Source: Arthrobacter ruber (GTDB lineage Bacteria; Actinomycetota; Actinomycetes; Actinomycetales; Micrococcaceae). From it: a stretch of 64,000 nucleotides of DNA. The stretch spans positions 62,001-126,000 of the forward strand of contig NZ_PPTH01000016.1 in the NCBI RefSeq assembly GCF_002954225.1, written 5' to 3'. Positions 32,223-41,387 of this stretch are shown in pieces. A model generated the notes under the pieces. That model was not told the DNA's origin, did not search any database, and was given only the letters and a program-made list of their open reading frames with translations. The position numbers were made by a program, and so were the translations under genes. Within the stretch, counting starts at the first letter, position 1, and each line of letters starts with the position of its first letter.

Positions 32223-32282
32223 GGATACCTCCCGGTCTGGCCCCGACATCCGCGTGGGGCGTGCTTACGACTGTACGTCTGC

Positions 32283-32311
32283 TTCAACTGCACCATAAGC
32301 TTACTTAGTAG
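32283..32311 (+). promoter_or_regulatory. possible promoter of the epimerase gene
   Basis: TTCAAC (32283-32288), 17 bp, TAGTAG (32306-32311), in an AT-rich island between divergent genes; 58 nt before the epimerase ATG. A TAAGCTTA palindrome lies in the spacer. Weak match to consensus. Confidence 0.35.
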
Positions 32312-32369
32312 TCCAGTAGCGACCGGCACGTAAGCGTGTCCCACCGTTCCCCCGGCCAGGAGTAGAACC

Positions 32370-33452
32370 ATGCGTATCGCAGTCATCGGTGCCACCGGAA
32401 ACGTCGGCACGGCAGTCCTCTCCCGGCTCCAGCGTGCCGCCGCCGACCGCGAGGCGATCCAGCGCTCGGGCTTCGATACCTCGCAGGACACAGGCGGCCT
32501 CTCGATCACCGCGATCGCCCGCACCGTGCCGGACACGTCCCAGGCGCCGTACGACGGCGTCGACTGGCATGCCATCGACATCGGCGCCGACGAGGGCCGC
32601 GAGGCCCTGACCGTGGCGCTCGCGGGCACCGACGCCGTCGTGCACCTCGCGTGGGCCATCCAGCCGAACCGCGACGAGGCGGCCATGCACAGGACGAACG
32701 TCACCGGCACGGCCAACGCCCTCGCCGCTGCAGGCGCCGCCGGCGTGCGCCACTTCGTGTGCGCGTCCTCGGTGGGCGCCTACTCCCCCTCCGACAAGGA
32801 CACGCGCAAGGACGAGTCGTGGCCCACCGGTGGCATCGACTCCTCCCACTACAGCCGCCACAAGGCCGAGCAGGAGCGGCTGCTCGATGCCTTCGAGCAC
32901 GACTTCCCCGAGATCGCCGTGGCACGGCTGCGGCCCGGTCTGATCTTCCAGGGCCGGGCCGGCAGCGAGATCGGGCGCTACTTCCTGGGCCCACTCGTGC
33001 CGAAGGTCCTGCTGGGAGGCCTGCCGCTGCCGCTGGTGCCCATCCCGGCGTCGTTCGTCTTCCAGGCCGTGCACGCCGACGACGTCGCCGACGCCTACTG
33101 GCGCGTGGTGGCACGCCGCGCTTCCGGCGCCTTCAACATCGCGGCAGAGCCCGAGCTCACGCCGGAGCGCGTCGCCGACCTCCTGGGCGCCCGGCGGGTC
33201 ATCGGCTTCCCCGCGCGTCTCCTGCGGTGGATCGTCGGCGCGAGCTGGAGCCTCGGCCTCCAGCGGACCGACCCGGGCTGGATCGACATGGCCGCCCTGT
33301 GTCCCGTCATGGACACCTCGAGGGCACGGGAGGTCCTGGGGTGGGAGGCCGGGCACTCCTCGCGCGAGGCGATGGCGGAGGTCCTGGCGGGCCTGCGGGG
33401 AGGCCGGGGGCTCGGCGGGTCGCCCAAGCTGTACCCGCGCTCCGGGGAGTAG
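32370..33452 (+). CDS. NAD-dependent epimerase/dehydratase (extended SDR)
   Basis: 360 residues; CAGGAG ribosome site 8 nt before the ATG. The N-terminal MRIAVIGATGNVGTAVLSRL is the extended-SDR nucleotide-binding motif. HLAWAIQPNRDEAAMHRTNVTGTANALAAA and FVCASSVGAYSPSDKD, with the SHYSRHKAEQE Tyr-x-x-x-Lys catalytic pair, follow. The C-terminal part (FVFQAVHADDVADAYWRVVA) is the substrate-lid half. The substrate cannot be told. Its 3' end lies 10 nt from the convergent histidine kinase. Confidence 0.87.
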   Translation: MRIAVIGATGNVGTAVLSRLQRAAADREAIQRSGFDTSQDTGGLSITAIARTVPDTSQAPYDGVDWHAIDIGADEGREALTVALAGTDAVVHLAWAIQPNRDEAAMHRTNVTGTANALAAAGAAGVRHFVCASSVGAYSPSDKDTRKDESWPTGGIDSSHYSRHKAEQERLLDAFEHDFPEIAVARLRPGLIFQGRAGSEIGRYFLGPLVPKVLLGGLPLPLVPIPASFVFQAVHADDVADAYWRVVARRASGAFNIAAEPELTPERVADLLGARRVIGFPARLLRWIVGASWSLGLQRTDPGWIDMAALCPVMDTSRAREVLGWEAGHSSREAMAEVLAGLRGGRGLGGSPKLYPRSGE

Positions 33453-33462
33453 GCCCGGGGCG

Positions 33463-35532
33463 TCAGGGTGCGGACACGCGGGGGGTGCGCTCGTCGCTGA
33501 CCAGCGGGATGCCCTCGGGCAGCTGGTCCGGTGCGCCCGGCAGGCCGACGGTGAACTCCGCGCCGCCCTCTGCGAGGTTCCTGACGCTGATGGACCCGCC
33601 GTGGCCCTCGGCGATGCGACGGCAGATGGCCAGCCCGAGGCCCGTCCCCGTCGCCTGTCGGAGGCCGTTCTCGGAGCGGTGGAACTCGTCGAAGACGCGC
33701 TCGAGATCACCCATGGGAACGCCGATCCCGTTGTCGCGCACATGCACCAGCGTCCGGCCGCTTGCGGCGTCCACCGAGGTGGTCACCGTCACCTCCCCCG
33801 TGCCGTCGGTCCTGCCGTACTTCATGGCGTTGCCCACGAGGTTCTCCATGAGCTGCAGGAAGAGCCGTTCATCCGCGTAGACGGGATCAGGCGCGTCCAC
33901 CGCGAAACGGACCTCGGGCAGCTGCGTGCCCGGCAGGGCGGTGCGCAGGTCGATGATGCCCTCGACCACCCGACCGACATCGATCCTCGACGCGGTGAGC
34001 CGCTCCTCCTTCGCGAGGCTGTAGGCGAGGAGGTTGCGGATGAGCGTCCTCATGCGCAGGCTCGCCTGCTGGAGCCGCTCGATGCTGGCCTGCTGTTCGG
34101 CCTGCGGCAGGTCCGGGTCCTCGAGGAGCTCGAGCCACCCGTCGAAGACCGTCAGTGGTGTCAGGAGGTCGTGCGCGACCACGGACGCGAAACGGCTGAG
34201 GTCGCGCTGGTACAGACGCTCGCCGGTCACATTGCGCATGACGATCACGGCGCCCCGGTCCCCGGGGAGCGGCACCGCGTCGACCGAGAGGTGCACCACC
34301 TCCCCCGTCCGGTGGGTGAGGTCGAGGTCCCTGCGCTCGGTGACGGTCCCCTGCAGCGCGAGGGTCAGAGGGTTCTCCTCCTCGCTCAGCGGCTGCCCGT
34401 CCGGGGCCGTGACCTCGTACTCGCGCCGCCACGTCTCGCCTGGCCGGGCGGTCCCCGGTCCCAGCCAGCGCTCGCTCGCCGCGTTCTGGAAGATGAGCCG
34501 GCGGTCGGGTGCCGCGACGAGGACGCCGTCGTTCATCCTGCCGATCACGAGGTCGCGGAGTTCGGCCGCCGCCTTCGCCTCCTCCGTGGCGCGGTAGAGC
34601 CGCGCGATCAGACGGCGCCGCTCGTCCATGCTGAGCGCCAGGACCGCCGAGAGCGAGAAGGCGATGAACATGAAGGACTGGGCCACATAGACGCCGGTCC
34701 CGGGGCCCAGCTCCTGGAACGGCCCGAGGCCCGCGAGGGTGAAGAAGAGCAGGAACGCGCCGCTCACCAGGCCGTGCAGCATCGCCCAGCCCGCGCGCAG
34801 GCGCAGCCCGGCCCACATGTGCGCCGGGATGGTGGCGTAGGCCACCGGCAGGGCGGCCTCGGCACCGAACGTCGCGACGTACAGGATGACGGAGACCACG
34901 ACCAGGAGGGCGTACTCGGCGCGGCGGGCGGGGGTGAGCGTCGGATGCGCCTCGCCCACGGCACGCGCCCTGATGCCCGCTGCGACAACGATGCCGAGCG
35001 ATCCGAGCGCCGTCAGGGACACCGCGTGGCGGACCAGCCAGGGGATGAAGGCCCTGACGGGCTCCGAAATACCGTCGAGGGCGCTGCCTGCCACGATGAA
35101 CAGGGCGCCGACCGAACAGGCCACGAGGGCCACCGCGCTGAGTCGGAGGTAGTCCCCCACGGACTGCACGGTGAGTTCCGGTACGACGCGCCGGAAAAGG
35201 GCGGCGGCCACGGCCGTCTGGGCGGCGCTCCCGAACGCGACCGCGAGCGCGAGCGCCGGGCTGAGGCCGGTCACCAGGTTGACAGCGGCGAGGATGGGCA
35301 CGGTCGCCGCGAGGGCGACGGCGAGATCCCGCCGGGCGCGCGAGGCCCAGAGGCCCCACAGGAAGGTGATGCCGGCCGCCGGCCAGACGAGGGCGAGCCC
35401 GGAGGCCTCGAGGTTGGTGTGGCGGCCGAAGAATGCTGCGGCGGTGAGGAGGACGGCGAACAGGAGGTGGACCGATACCGGGGGAAGCGCTGCCAGCCTC
35501 CGCGCGACCACCTGCATGCGCTCCTCGCCCAT
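33463..35532 (-). CDS. MASE1-PAS sensor histidine kinase
   Basis: 689 residues with the ATG at 35532 (a second ATG 15 nt later has a better GAGGAG site). Residues about 15-305 are eight hydrophobic helices of the MASE1 type (WPAAGITFLWGLWASRARRDLAVALAA). A PAS domain follows (RMNDGVLVAAPDRRLIFQNAASERWLG), then HisKA with the phospho-acceptor in FASVVAHDLLTPLTVF, and HATPase boxes DNGIGVP and GTGLGLAICRRIAEGHGG. No response regulator or receiver domain is nearby, so it is an orphan kinase with an unknown signal. Confidence 0.92.
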   Translation of the reverse strand: MGEERMQVVARRLAALPPVSVHLLFAVLLTAAAFFGRHTNLEASGLALVWPAAGITFLWGLWASRARRDLAVALAATVPILAAVNLVTGLSPALALAVAFGSAAQTAVAAALFRRVVPELTVQSVGDYLRLSAVALVACSVGALFIVAGSALDGISEPVRAFIPWLVRHAVSLTALGSLGIVVAAGIRARAVGEAHPTLTPARRAEYALLVVVSVILYVATFGAEAALPVAYATIPAHMWAGLRLRAGWAMLHGLVSGAFLLFFTLAGLGPFQELGPGTGVYVAQSFMFIAFSLSAVLALSMDERRRLIARLYRATEEAKAAAELRDLVIGRMNDGVLVAAPDRRLIFQNAASERWLGPGTARPGETWRREYEVTAPDGQPLSEEENPLTLALQGTVTERRDLDLTHRTGEVVHLSVDAVPLPGDRGAVIVMRNVTGERLYQRDLSRFASVVAHDLLTPLTVFDGWLELLEDPDLPQAEQQASIERLQQASLRMRTLIRNLLAYSLAKEERLTASRIDVGRVVEGIIDLRTALPGTQLPEVRFAVDAPDPVYADERLFLQLMENLVGNAMKYGRTDGTGEVTVTTSVDAASGRTLVHVRDNGIGVPMGDLERVFDEFHRSENGLRQATGTGLGLAICRRIAEGHGGSISVRNLAEGGAEFTVGLPGAPDQLPEGIPLVSDERTPRVSAP

Positions 35533-35611
35533 CCCTATCCGTCCACCGGGAACCCGTGTCCTGCCGCGATCGGACCAGGACCGGAGACGTGGCCGGGAGC
35601 GGCCACCGATG

Positions 35612-35629
35612 GACAGCATACTTGCTGTC
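35612..35629. promoter_or_regulatory. palindrome upstream of the histidine kinase
   Basis: GACAGCA-TACT-TGCTGTC, a perfect 7-4-7 dyad about 80 nt upstream of the kinase start. Read on the minus strand it contains TATGCT, a fair -10 hexamer, so a bound regulator would cover the promoter. The binding protein is unknown. The rest of 35533-35774 shows no gene. Confidence 0.4.
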
Positions 35630-35774
35630 GCCCCCGTCCAGCGCTGCCCCGCCGGGGTCGGGCGGGCCAACGGCTCCTGCCATGCGGCGGACGGCAGGCC
35701 GGGTGGAGCGGGTGGGTCCATCGGCTTCGGAGCAGGGACGGCCACCGCGCCCCTGCTCCCGTCGGGCCGGCGGA

Positions 35775-36818
35775 CTAGCCGAGCGTCGCCGTGTCGATGA
35801 CGAAGCGGTAGCGGACGTCGGAGGACAGCACGCGCTCGTAGGCCTCGTTGATGGCGTCGGCGGAGACGACCTCGATCTCGGGGGCGATGCCGTGCTGGGC
35901 GCAGAAATCGAGCATCTCCTGCGTCTCGCGGATCCCTCCGATCCCCGAGCCCGCGAAGGAACGCCGCTGGTTGAACAGGGTGAACACGTGCAGGGGGAGG
36001 GCGTCGGCCGGAGCACCCACGTTGACCATGGTCCCGTCGAGGCGGAGCAGGGAGAGGTACGCGTCCAGGTCGATCTTCGCGCTCACGGTGTTGATGATGA
36101 GGTCGAAGGTGCTCTCGAGCTGCTTGAAGGTGTCCGGGTCGCTGGTCGCGTAGTAGTGCTCGGCGCCGAAGCGCTTGCCGTCGTCCTGCTTGCTGAGGCT
36201 CTGCGACAGCACGGTGACCTCTGCGCCCATGGCGGAGGCGATCTTGACGGCCATGTGCCCGAGTCCGCCGAGTCCGACGACGGCGACCTTCTTGCCGGGT
36301 CCCGCGTTCCAGTGGGCGAGCGGCGAGTAGGTGGTGATGCCCGCGCACAGGAGCGGCGCCGCGGCCTCGTAGGGGATGCTCTCCGGCACGGACAGCACGA
36401 AGTCCTCGACCACCACGATGTGCGTGGAGTAGCCGCCCTGCGTGATCGAACCGTCGCGGTCCACGCCGGCGTAGGTGCCGACGTTGCCGTTCAGGCAGTA
36501 CTGCTCCTCGCCCGCCCGGCAGTTGGCGCACTCGCGGCACGAATTGACCATGCAGCCGACGCCCACGCGGTCACCGACCCTGTGGCGGGTCACGTCGGAG
36601 CCCGCCTCCTCGACCACACCGACGATCTCGTGGCCGACGGTCAGCGGGTACTGCTGCGGTCCCCATTCACCGCGGACGGTGTGGATGTCGGAGTGGCAGA
36701 TGCCGGCGTAGGCGATCTTGATCAGCACGTCCTTCGGTCCCACGTCACGCCGCTGGATGGTGGTGGGGACGAGCGGCTCCGTGGCGGACGGGGCTGCGTA
36801 TGCTTTGACGGTTCTCAT
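35775..36818 (-). CDS. zinc-dependent alcohol dehydrogenase (YahK/CAD-like)
   Basis: 347 residues from the ATG at 36818 ([10 protein letters not shown]). Catalytic-zinc residues [12 protein letters not shown] and [12 protein letters not shown], structural-zinc cysteines [15 protein letters not shown], and Rossmann motif [16 protein letters not shown] are complete. [22 protein letters not shown] is typical of the cinnamyl-alcohol dehydrogenase-type NADP-dependent enzymes (YahK, AdhA) that reduce broad aldehydes. It probably detoxifies or interconverts aldehydes. Four heptamer repeats lie 15-42 nt upstream of its start. Confidence 0.93.
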   Translation of the reverse strand: MRTVKAYAAPSATEPLVPTTIQRRDVGPKDVLIKIAYAGICHSDIHTVRGEWGPQQYPLTVGHEIVGVVEEAGSDVTRHRVGDRVGVGCMVNSCRECANCRAGEEQYCLNGNVGTYAGVDRDGSITQGGYSTHIVVVEDFVLSVPESIPYEAAAPLLCAGITTYSPLAHWNAGPGKKVAVVGLGGLGHMAVKIASAMGAEVTVLSQSLSKQDDGKRFGAEHYYATSDPDTFKQLESTFDLIINTVSAKIDLDAYLSLLRLDGTMVNVGAPADALPLHVFTLFNQRRSFAGSGIGGIRETQEMLDFCAQHGIAPEIEVVSADAINEAYERVLSSDVRYRFVIDTATLG

Positions 36819-36832
36819 GGATTCTCCTGAGG

Positions 36833-36860
36833 GATCGGGGATCGGGGATCGGGGATCGGC
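36833..36860. repeat. GATCGGG heptamer tandem repeat
   Basis: Four head-to-tail copies (the last with one change, GATCGGC) in the leader of the alcohol dehydrogenase, 15-42 nt before its start codon. It could affect promoter or leader spacing if copy number varies. The rest of 36819-36991 shows nothing else. Confidence 0.85.
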
Positions 36861-36991
36861 GGGCGGGGTCGGACCGGGCCGCCCGCGTGAAGGCTCACTC
36901 CCCCAACGGTAGGTCGGATCCGCCGGTGCCGGAGAATCGGTCCGGAACCGGCACAGGCCTCGCCCGCCGCGCCCCGGTCTGCATGTCGCCG

Positions 36992-37747
36992 TCAGGAAGG
37001 CCTCTCCGAGGCGAGCCACTGCCGGGCCTCGGTCTCGGTGGTGAAGAACCTCGTGGGGTAGGGAGGTGCATGGAGCTGCTTGTAGTAGGTGGCGATCGTC
37101 CGGTCGCCGGCCGCCCCGACGATCGCCAGCGCCGTCACGTCCAGCCGCTCGGCGAACACGCTCAGTGCCTCGTGCGTGAGCGACACCATGTCGTTGTTGA
37201 GCGCGAGCATCGGAAGGCTCCGGGGAGGATCCAGGGCCGCGATGGCGGCGACGAGCGCCTCCGCCGCCTCGGTCGTCACGCTCGTGCCGTGGTCCCAGTC
37301 GACCAGCACGATGCCCTCCTCCAGCCGGGCCCTGAACGGATCAGGATCCAGGGCCTCCCGGCTGGTGGCCTCTCCGCCCTCGGCCTTCCCCAGCAGCCAC
37401 GCGATGGCTTCGTCCTCGACGGTGAAGTACCTGCTCGGGGTCGCGGACCGGTAGTTGAAGGCCGTGAGCACCTTGCCCACCGCGTCGACGCCCACAACGC
37501 CCGTGCGCAGGGAACACGTGTCCTCGATGAGGAGGTGACGGGCTTCCAGGGTGATCGCGTCGACCAGACCGATGTTCACCAGGAGGGGCCGCTTGCCCGC
37601 GGGGGACGCCGCCGTCACGGCAGCCATCGTGGAGCGTACGTCGTCCGCCTCGATGGTGACCCCCGCGGCCCATCGGAGGCGCAGGAAGGCGCCGTCGTCC
37701 GTCAGTGTGTAGCGTGACCGCTCCCCAGCGTCCCCAGGCATCCGCAT
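36992..37747 (-). CDS. DUF7793-like protein with two tandem STAS/SEC14-like domains
   Basis: 251 residues from the ATG at 37747 (a second ATG lies 6 nt later). The protein is an internal duplication. Domain 1 (about 12-120) runs from [20 protein letters not shown] to [21 protein letters not shown]. Domain 2 (about 140-245) runs from [26 protein letters not shown] to [16 protein letters not shown]. Each repeats the pattern beta-strand, helix, P-LLVNI / PMLALNN, TLEARHL / SLTHEAL, and a closing P-SRYF / P-TRFF with W-L. Arthrobacter relatives are annotated DUF7793 or STAS-like. The function is unknown. Confidence 0.75.
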   Translation of the reverse strand: MRMPGDAGERSRYTLTDDGAFLRLRWAAGVTIEADDVRSTMAAVTAASPAGKRPLLVNIGLVDAITLEARHLLIEDTCSLRTGVVGVDAVGKVLTAFNYRSATPSRYFTVEDEAIAWLLGKAEGGEATSREALDPDPFRARLEEGIVLVDWDHGTSVTTEAAEALVAAIAALDPPRSLPMLALNNDMVSLTHEALSVFAERLDVTALAIVGAAGDRTIATYYKQLHAPPYPTRFFTTETEARQWLASERPS

Positions 37748-37890
37748 CCGTTCCCGTCGAGGGTGAGTTCCGATCCTAGGCGCAGGAGTGCCCCCGGTGC
37801 ACCACCTCCCGTGCCGAATCGCGCGCCGTTGTGGCCCCGGCCGCATCCGTGGAGGATGGGACGAGCCACCCGACCTCCGAAGGAGCCTCC

Positions 37891-39261
37891 ATGGACCACA
37901 CGTTCGACGTCCTCGTGATCGGTGGTGGGCCTGCCGGCATGGCGGCAGCCACCCGGGCTGCCGAGCTGGGGGCGCGGACCGCCGTCGTGGAGCGCTCGGC
38001 CCTCGGCGGCACCTGCGTGAACTCCGGCTGCGTGCCCACCCGTGTACTCGCGAAGACCGCACGGCTCTACCGCGAGGTCCGGACGGCGTACGACTACGGG
38101 ATCGTCGTGGACGAGCCGTCCGTGGACTGGGACAAGACCGTGCAACGGGTGCGCGCCACGGTGGCCCGCGTCCTCGATGCGAAGGGGTACGGCCCCACGA
38201 TGGAGCGCCTCGGCATCGAACTGATCGAGGGCGACGCCGAGCTGACCGGGGAGCACTCCGTCACCGTGGACGGGCGCGAGGTCACGGCGGGCTCGATCAT
38301 CCTGTGCATCGGCGGCAGCGGCCGCCGCCTGCCCATCGAGGGTGCCGAACTCGCCGTCCTTCCGCACGAGGTGCTGAGCCTCGAGAAACTGCCCGGTACG
38401 GTGGCGATCATCGGCGGCGGCCACACCGGTGCGCAGATGACCACCATCTTCGACGCGCTGAGCTCGAAGGTCCTGCTGCTGGATCTCGCTCCGCGCATCC
38501 TCATGACGGAGGACGAGGACGTCGCCGCGGCCGTCACCGCGAGCTTCACCGGCAAGGGGGTGCAGGTGGAGACCGGCATCGGCGGCGTGGACAGCATCCG
38601 CCGGGAGGACGGCGCCCTGAGCCTCACGTGGCAGCGCGACGGGGAACCGCAGTCGCGCACGGTGGACGCCGTCGTCATGGCCGCGGGCTGGCCTGCGAAC
38701 CTCCCCGGTCTCGGACTCGACGCCGCCGGCGTCCGCACAGCGCGCTCCTTCATACCGGTGGACGAGTACCTGCGCTCCAACGTCCCCCATATCTTCGTGG
38801 CCGGTGACGCCAACGGCAGCAGCATGCTCGTGCAGGCTGCCGTCTTCGAGGGTGAGACGGCAGCCGAGAACGCGGTGCTGGGCGCTACCCGCACCACGCC
38901 GCACCACCTCCTGCCCGAGGGCGGCTTCACCGACCCGGACTACGCCGGCGTGGGACTCACCGAGGCGAAGGCGAGGGAGCGCGACGCCGAATGTCACGCA
39001 GTCACCATGCCCTACGCCGCCGTGGAGCGGCCCATCATCGACGACCGCGAGCAGGGTTTCCTCAAGCTCGTCATCGACCGGCGGCGGGAGCTGATCCTCG
39101 GCGCGCACGCGGTCGGGGAGAACGCCGTCGAGGTCATCACCGCGGTGGCCTCCGCGATGGCGGCGGGCACCGATCTCGCGACGCTCGCGCGCGTAAAGTT
39201 CGCCTATCCCACGTACAGCGCGGTCATCGGGCACGCGGCGCGGGCGGCCCTGCGCAGCTAG
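37891..39261 (+). CDS. FAD-dependent pyridine nucleotide-disulfide oxidoreductase (MerA/Lpd-like)
   Basis: 456 residues, ATG 37891 with AAGGAG upstream. The order is the FAD motif GGGPAGMAAATRAAELG, the redox disulfide GGTCVNSGCVPTR (Cys42/Cys47), the NAD motif AIIGGGHTGAQMTTIF and FAD-binding HIFVAGDANG. The C-terminal dimerisation domain ends KFAYPTYSAVIGHAAR. There the HxxxxE dyad that dihydrolipoamide dehydrogenases need (HAHPTLSE) is replaced by Tyr and Ala. The mercury-binding Cys pair of MerA is also absent. So it is a class-I flavoprotein disulfide reductase with an unknown partner. It stands alone. Confidence 0.88.
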   Translation: MDHTFDVLVIGGGPAGMAAATRAAELGARTAVVERSALGGTCVNSGCVPTRVLAKTARLYREVRTAYDYGIVVDEPSVDWDKTVQRVRATVARVLDAKGYGPTMERLGIELIEGDAELTGEHSVTVDGREVTAGSIILCIGGSGRRLPIEGAELAVLPHEVLSLEKLPGTVAIIGGGHTGAQMTTIFDALSSKVLLLDLAPRILMTEDEDVAAAVTASFTGKGVQVETGIGGVDSIRREDGALSLTWQRDGEPQSRTVDAVVMAAGWPANLPGLGLDAAGVRTARSFIPVDEYLRSNVPHIFVAGDANGSSMLVQAAVFEGETAAENAVLGATRTTPHHLLPEGGFTDPDYAGVGLTEAKARERDAECHAVTMPYAAVERPIIDDREQGFLKLVIDRRRELILGAHAVGENAVEVITAVASAMAAGTDLATLARVKFAYPTYSAVIGHAARAALRS

Positions 39262-39330
39262 GCCCTGGATTCCCCGCGGGGGATGCTGTGCTCACGTGCA
39301 CGGATGTGGGCGGGGCCCCCGAGATCGGCA

Positions 39331-39942
39331 TCAGTCCGAGGTGCGCGCCAGCGTCCGGTACTGCGGGTTCTGCTCGAGGAACGCCTGCGCCGAGGGGCAC
39401 CCGGGCACCACGCTCAGGCGCCGCTTGTGGGCATTGAGCATGGCGCGGCGCATCAGGACCACGCCCAGCCCGCGCCCTTCGAAACCCGCCTTCTCCACCA
39501 GGGCCCTGAGGGTGAGGCGGCCGCCGAGCATCGAGTACCGGATGTACGCGGCGAGGTGGCCGTCGAAGTACAGCTCGAAGCGCGAGTTGAAGGGCGAGTC
39601 CTTGAACACCTCCCGGATGTCCGCGCGCGCGGCGGCCCGGCGGGCTCGGTCCTCGATCTCCGTGACCAGGGCGGCATAGCGTTCGGCGGCCTGCTGGGGC
39701 GGGTGGTCGGTGTCGAGCAGGCGGAACATCCTGTTCGCCAGCACGCGCAGTTCCGCGAGCGGGACGGACGCCAGGTCTCCGGCGTCGAGGGCGGCCTCCA
39801 TCCAGAGGATCTCGCGCTCCCGCGGCGTCGGCGCGTCCACGGAGGATTCCCGGTCGACGACGAGCGGCGATTGCAGGCCGGGAGGAAGGGAGGTGCCACC
39901 GACTGCGTCAGCGACATCGGGAACGGGCAGGGACTCTGTCAT
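39331..39942 (-). CDS. GNAT-family N-acetyltransferase
   Basis: 203 residues. The first about 100 residues are a helical extension with many Arg/Glu. The last 100 match the short GNAT core (YjdJ-like): FELYFDGHLAAYIRYSMLGGRLTLRALVEKAGFEGRGLGVVLMRRAML, with the acetyl-CoA loop EGRGLGVVL, and a distal SVVPGCPSAQAFLEQNPQY. The substrate is unknown. No partner gene is obvious, and it converges on the flavoprotein gene. Confidence 0.85.
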   Translation of the reverse strand: MTESLPVPDVADAVGGTSLPPGLQSPLVVDRESSVDAPTPREREILWMEAALDAGDLASVPLAELRVLANRMFRLLDTDHPPQQAAERYAALVTEIEDRARRAAARADIREVFKDSPFNSRFELYFDGHLAAYIRYSMLGGRLTLRALVEKAGFEGRGLGVVLMRRAMLNAHKRRLSVVPGCPSAQAFLEQNPQYRTLARTSD

Positions 39943-40175
39943 AGGGGGGATCCGATGATGGTCAGGAGCCGCAGCCTGCTTCTAGACCCCGGCACGAGGA
40001 ACAGTAGCCGATGCCACCGACAGGAGACAGGGCAGGAGGAAGGGCGCCCCGGACACCCCCGTTCCGGCACCGAAAGTTCATCCGCGAGCAGGTTCTACCC
40101 CTCGGCGGGCGCTGCTACAGTTGCTTCCACCCGAAAGGGCAGGTCTCTAATTCCTCTCCAACGGCAGGGAAGACG

Positions 40176-40535
40176 ATGGCGATGACCGATAGGAAATTCA
40201 GCGCTACCGAGGCGTCGACGAGCAAGCACCCGCACGACTGGGGACGCGCCATGTCGGTTGCGATCTGCCGCCTCGCGGACATGGCACGGGAGGCAGGTGA
40301 CCCGGTGCACCACGAGGCGCTGATCGGCGAGGACCTCCACCTCTTCGTGGAGGACACCGAGCAGGGCGTGAACATCACGATGTCATGGACACCCCGCGAG
40401 GAGGCAGTCATGGCATCCGCCGGTGCTGCGGTAGGCAATGGCGCCGGATCGGGCGACGGCAACGACCTCCGGCACAGCGCCGCGGGCCAGAGGTTCGATC
40501 CCACCGGCGGCAGCACAGCAGGTCTCGGCCAATAG
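40176..40535 (+). CDS. hypothetical small protein
   Basis: 119 residues from the ATG at 40176 (AGGGA site before it). Residues 15-75 form a compact acidic-helical region (DWGRAMSVAICRLADMAREAG, LIGEDLHLFVEDTEQGVNI) and the C-terminal 40 are Gly/Ala/Asp-rich and probably disordered. No family is recognised. A stretch with the same reading frame runs in from 40011 but lacks a ribosome site. Codon use is ordinary for the window. Confidence 0.6.
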   Translation: MAMTDRKFSATEASTSKHPHDWGRAMSVAICRLADMAREAGDPVHHEALIGEDLHLFVEDTEQGVNITMSWTPREEAVMASAGAAVGNGAGSGDGNDLRHSAAGQRFDPTGGSTAGLGQ

Positions 40536-40630
40536 TCCAGTACGGCGGACGCCACACAACTGATAAGCACACTTACAATCCGCGGGGTAGGGTGAAAAAG
40601 ACTCACCCGGCCAACCACGCGGAGGACAGC

Positions 40631-40900
40631 ATGAGCGAACGAAAGAACCCCGATCCGTCGAACGCCGGTAATCCGGACCCGGACGAGATGAACCTCACCG
40701 GACTCGAACCGGGCGGGGGCGTTCCCCCGGGCGAGACACCTCCGGGCGAAGCCAGCACCACCTGGCAGCAGCCGGACGTCGAGGACAAGACGCAGTCGAA
40801 GGGTGTCACGGGTCTCTGGCTCGGCGTCATCGGCCTCATCGTCCTGCTGGTCCTGGTCTTCATCATCGGGAACATCGTCGGCATCTTCCAGATGTTCTGA
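40631..40900 (+). CDS. DUF6480-family small membrane protein
   Basis: 89 residues, ATG preceded by GGAGGACAGC. A Pro/Asp/Gly-rich N-terminus carries the DUF6480 signature LEPGGGVPPGETPP, and one C-terminal helix (LWLGVIGLIVLLVLVFIIGNIVGIF) anchors it. Function unknown; widespread in actinobacteria. A very strong terminator lies 12 nt after the stop. Confidence 0.8.
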   Translation: MSERKNPDPSNAGNPDPDEMNLTGLEPGGGVPPGETPPGEASTTWQQPDVEDKTQSKGVTGLWLGVIGLIVLLVLVFIIGNIVGIFQMF

Positions 40901-40912
40901 GCGCTTCCGATC

Positions 40913-40952
40913 GAAGAAGCCCCCTTCCGCCTGAGCGGAAGGGGGCTTCTTC
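40913..40952 (+). terminator. strong hairpin terminator
   Basis: Perfect 18-bp stem GAAGAAGCCCCCTTCCGC / GCGGAAGGGGGCTTCTTC around a CTGA loop, between the convergent DUF6480 and PRC-barrel genes, so it may serve both. Confidence 0.9.
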
Positions 40953-40979
40953 GTGCAACGCCTCGGGCTTGCTAGGCGG

Positions 40980-41309
40980 TCACGGCGTCGTCGCGGCGTC
41001 GTCACGGAGCCGGTAGTAGTCGATCAGCGCCGACTCCTCCTCGGGAGAGAGCTTCACACTGCTCAGTGCGCCGGGCGCCCCCGTGATCGTGCTCTTCGGC
41101 CACGCGAGGTACAGGGCATCACCCTCGAAGCGCGAATTGGCGAGGGGCACGTAGTGCTTGCGCGAGTTCAGCAGCCCGAGTGACACCGTGATCCACGCCG
41201 GGATGCCGGATTCCTTCTCGAGGTGCACGTCGTTCACGTCGCCGAGCTTCTTGCCGTTGCTGTCCCAGGCGGTTGCCGCCTGGAGCTTGTTGATTTCCGA
41301 CTGGGCCAT
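40980..41309 (-). CDS. PRC-barrel domain protein
   Basis: 109 residues. SEINKLQAATAWDSNGKKLGDVNDVHLEKESGIPAWITVSLGL is a PRC-barrel beta fold, found in RimM and in photosynthetic reaction centres. The C-terminal 25 residues (LSPEEESALIDYYRLRDD) form an extra acidic helix. Stand-alone PRC-barrel proteins of this size are linked to stress and sometimes to RNA metabolism, with no settled function. Confidence 0.85.
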   Translation of the reverse strand: MAQSEINKLQAATAWDSNGKKLGDVNDVHLEKESGIPAWITVSLGLLNSRKHYVPLANSRFEGDALYLAWPKSTITGAPGALSSVKLSPEEESALIDYYRLRDDAATTP

Positions 41310-41387
41310 CGGGTTCCCTTCGTAGGACGAGATGTCGGTCCGCTCCCATTCCAGCCCAGATACTGCCGGAGGGCAATCGCACGCGCC

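Noticed and set aside
35533-36540. Upstream extension of the histidine kinase frame
   Set aside because: It runs antisense/offset through the alcohol dehydrogenase with Arg/Pro-rich filler; the MASE1 helices begin right after the ATG at 35532.
36840-36860. GATCGGG array as a DnaA-box or origin element
   Set aside because: The sequence does not resemble TTATCCACA-type boxes and no dnaA/dnaN genes are near.
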